Shown here: in pieces, positions 5,318 through 6,231 of the stretch
Layout of the letters: every line of letters starts with the position of its first letter
Numbering within the stretch: position 1 is the stretch's first letter
From: Coriobacteriia bacterium
GTDB taxonomy: Bacteria > Actinomycetota > Coriobacteriia > WRKU01
Reading direction: 5' to 3'
DNA: 6,231 nt
Assembly (NCBI GenBank): GCA_009784095.1
Contig: WRDL01000087.1
Span: forward strand, 1 to 6,231
Notes under the pieces: model-generated
Database searches by the model: none
What the model saw: the letters and a program-made list of their open reading frames with translations, nothing else
Told to the model about the DNA's origin: nothing
Translations under genes and position numbers: made by a program

Positions 5318-6231
5318 GTGTAGACCACCTGACCGCTCCCCGGACCGATCACACCGATCTCAAATACCTCCTCGTCGAGCGCCGAACGCGCTGCCTCGAC
5401 TTGGTCGGGTGACACGATCAGCATGAATCCGATACCCATATTGAATGTCTTATATGCCTCATCATCGGACAGCCCCGCCGCCGAGGTCACGACCTCGATG
5501 ATCGCCGGGACCGGCCATGCACCACGCGTCACCGTGGCATCAAGTGTCTTTGGAAGGACGCGATCGAGATTCTCGGTGATGCCTCCTCCGGTGATATGTG
5601 CCATCGCTTTGGGAACGATACCCGCATCGAACAAGGCGCGCACCTGCGCCGCATAGATACGGGTCGGCTCGAGAAGTGCCTCGCCCAATGTGCGTCCACC
5701 GAGCTCGGCAGGCTTGATGAGCAGCGCCTCGCGTTGGTCGTCGTGATTCTCGATCAGAACACGACGCACCAGCGAGAACCCGTTGCTGTGCACCCCGCTG
5801 GAAGCCAATCCCAAAACGACATCGCCTTCGGCAACACCAGATCCGTCGATGATCCTTGCACGATCGACCGCTCCGACGCAAAAGCCACTGACATCGTAGT
5901 CGCCCGGCTCCATCACTCCGGGGTGCTCGGCCATCTCGCCACCGATCAACGCGCAACCGGCTTGGCGACACCCTTCGGCGACACCGGCGACGATGCTTGC
6001 GACCAGCTCGCTGTCCATCTTGCCGATCGCAATATAGTCCAAGAAGAAGAGGGGCTCGGCTCCGGTGACCAAGATGTCGTTGGCGCACATCGCGACGCAA
6101 TCGATACCGACGGTATCGTGTTTATCGAGCAGCTGCGCAAGACGGATCTTGGTCCCCACCCCGTCGGTCCCGCTCACCAGTATGGGATCGTCCATCTCTT
6201 TGAGCGCCGATGCGCCGAACAATCCTCCGAA
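5314..6231 (-). CDS. purM: Phosphoribosylformylglycinamidine cyclo-ligase PurM (AIR synthetase), 5' end cut by window edge
   Basis: PurM closes the imidazole ring, converting FGAM and ATP to AIR, the fifth step of the purine pathway. The visible 305 codons lack roughly the first 40-50 residues of a ~345-residue protein. The frame stays open through the right edge, and its first four codons read FGGL, matching the family's GGFGGL-type motif. The TTG at 6220-6222 is therefore an internal Leu codon, not a start. Numbered from the edge, motifs in order are LVSGTDGVGTK (18-28, nucleotide loop), then CANDILVTGAEPLFFLDYIA, GGEMAEHPGVM, YDVSGFCVG, SSGVHSNGFSLVR, LLEPTRIYA, AHITGGGITENLDRVLP and NMGIGFMLIV. 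The protein ends GQVVYT with a TGA that overlaps the purN ATG. PurM and PurS/PurL are related ATP-using enzymes, but the SGTDGVGTK and HITGGG motifs are those of PurM. The promoter and any purine control element lie outside the window. Confidence 0.98.
   Translation of the reverse strand, partial: FGGLFGASALKEMDDPILVSGTDGVGTKIRLAQLLDKHDTVGIDCVAMCANDILVTGAEPLFFLDYIAIGKMDSELVASIVAGVAEGCRQAGCALIGGEMAEHPGVMEPGDYDVSGFCVGAVDRARIIDGSGVAEGDVVLGLASSGVHSNGFSLVRRVLIENHDDQREALLIKPAELGGRTLGEALLEPTRIYAAQVRALFDAGIVPKAMAHITGGGITENLDRVLPKTLDATVTRGAWPVPAIIEVVTSAAGLSDDEAYKTFNMGIGFMLIVSPDQVEAARSALDEEVFEIGVIGPGSGQVVYT

Noticed and set aside
6220..6222. TTG as a start codon for purM
   Set aside because: The frame continues upstream to the edge with FGG codons that match the PurM family, and a start here would remove the conserved N-terminal region.

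Overview
This is an ordinary bacterial chromosomal window with nearly all genes on the minus strand. Read in the direction of transcription (right to left) it holds: the end of a de novo purine gene cluster (purM cut by the right edge, then purN, then purH), an SPFH/slipin-type membrane protein, a tRNA-Lys, and a predicted cell-surface protein ending in a strong GC-rich hairpin terminator. The left-most ~200 bases contain only a weak candidate for the tail of a convergent plus-strand gene.

The host is most likely a moderately GC-rich Gram-positive-type bacterium. The surface protein has a signal peptide, an acidic Pro-rich spacer and a C-terminal TPPTG/hydrophobic/basic tail of the sortase-substrate type. 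An actinobacterial (Coriobacteriia-like) lineage fits the look of the proteins, but that is impression rather than proof.

Right part (3083-6231): purM and purN overlap by the four bases ATGA and purH follows after 51 bp with its own ribosome binding site, so the three are probably one transcript. They supply step 5 (AIR synthetase), step 3 (GAR transformylase) and steps 9-10 (AICAR transformylase/IMP cyclohydrolase) of IMP synthesis. All expected active-site motifs are present.

Middle part (1784-2987): the slipin gene starts 95 bp after purH, with a possible weak promoter in the gap. It has one N-terminal membrane segment, a full SPFH core, and an unusual C-terminal tail carrying a 7-residue tandem repeat (21-bp DNA repeat). 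No NfeD partner gene is next to it. A weak hairpin separates it from a tRNA-Lys(TTT) that has its own extended -10 promoter and an encoded CCA end.

Left part (1-1674): a well-formed promoter (TTGCAA-17 bp-GATAAT) followed at once by a 15-bp palindrome precedes the surface protein gene. The protein shows a very regular 24-25-residue ladder typical of a parallel beta-helix, then an (E/D)P dipeptide spacer and the wall-anchor-like tail.

I found no mobile element, CRISPR array, toxin-antitoxin pair or defence gene. The most interesting points are the slipin tail repeat, the beta-helix ladder and the palindrome at the surface gene promoter; none clearly amounts to a new system.
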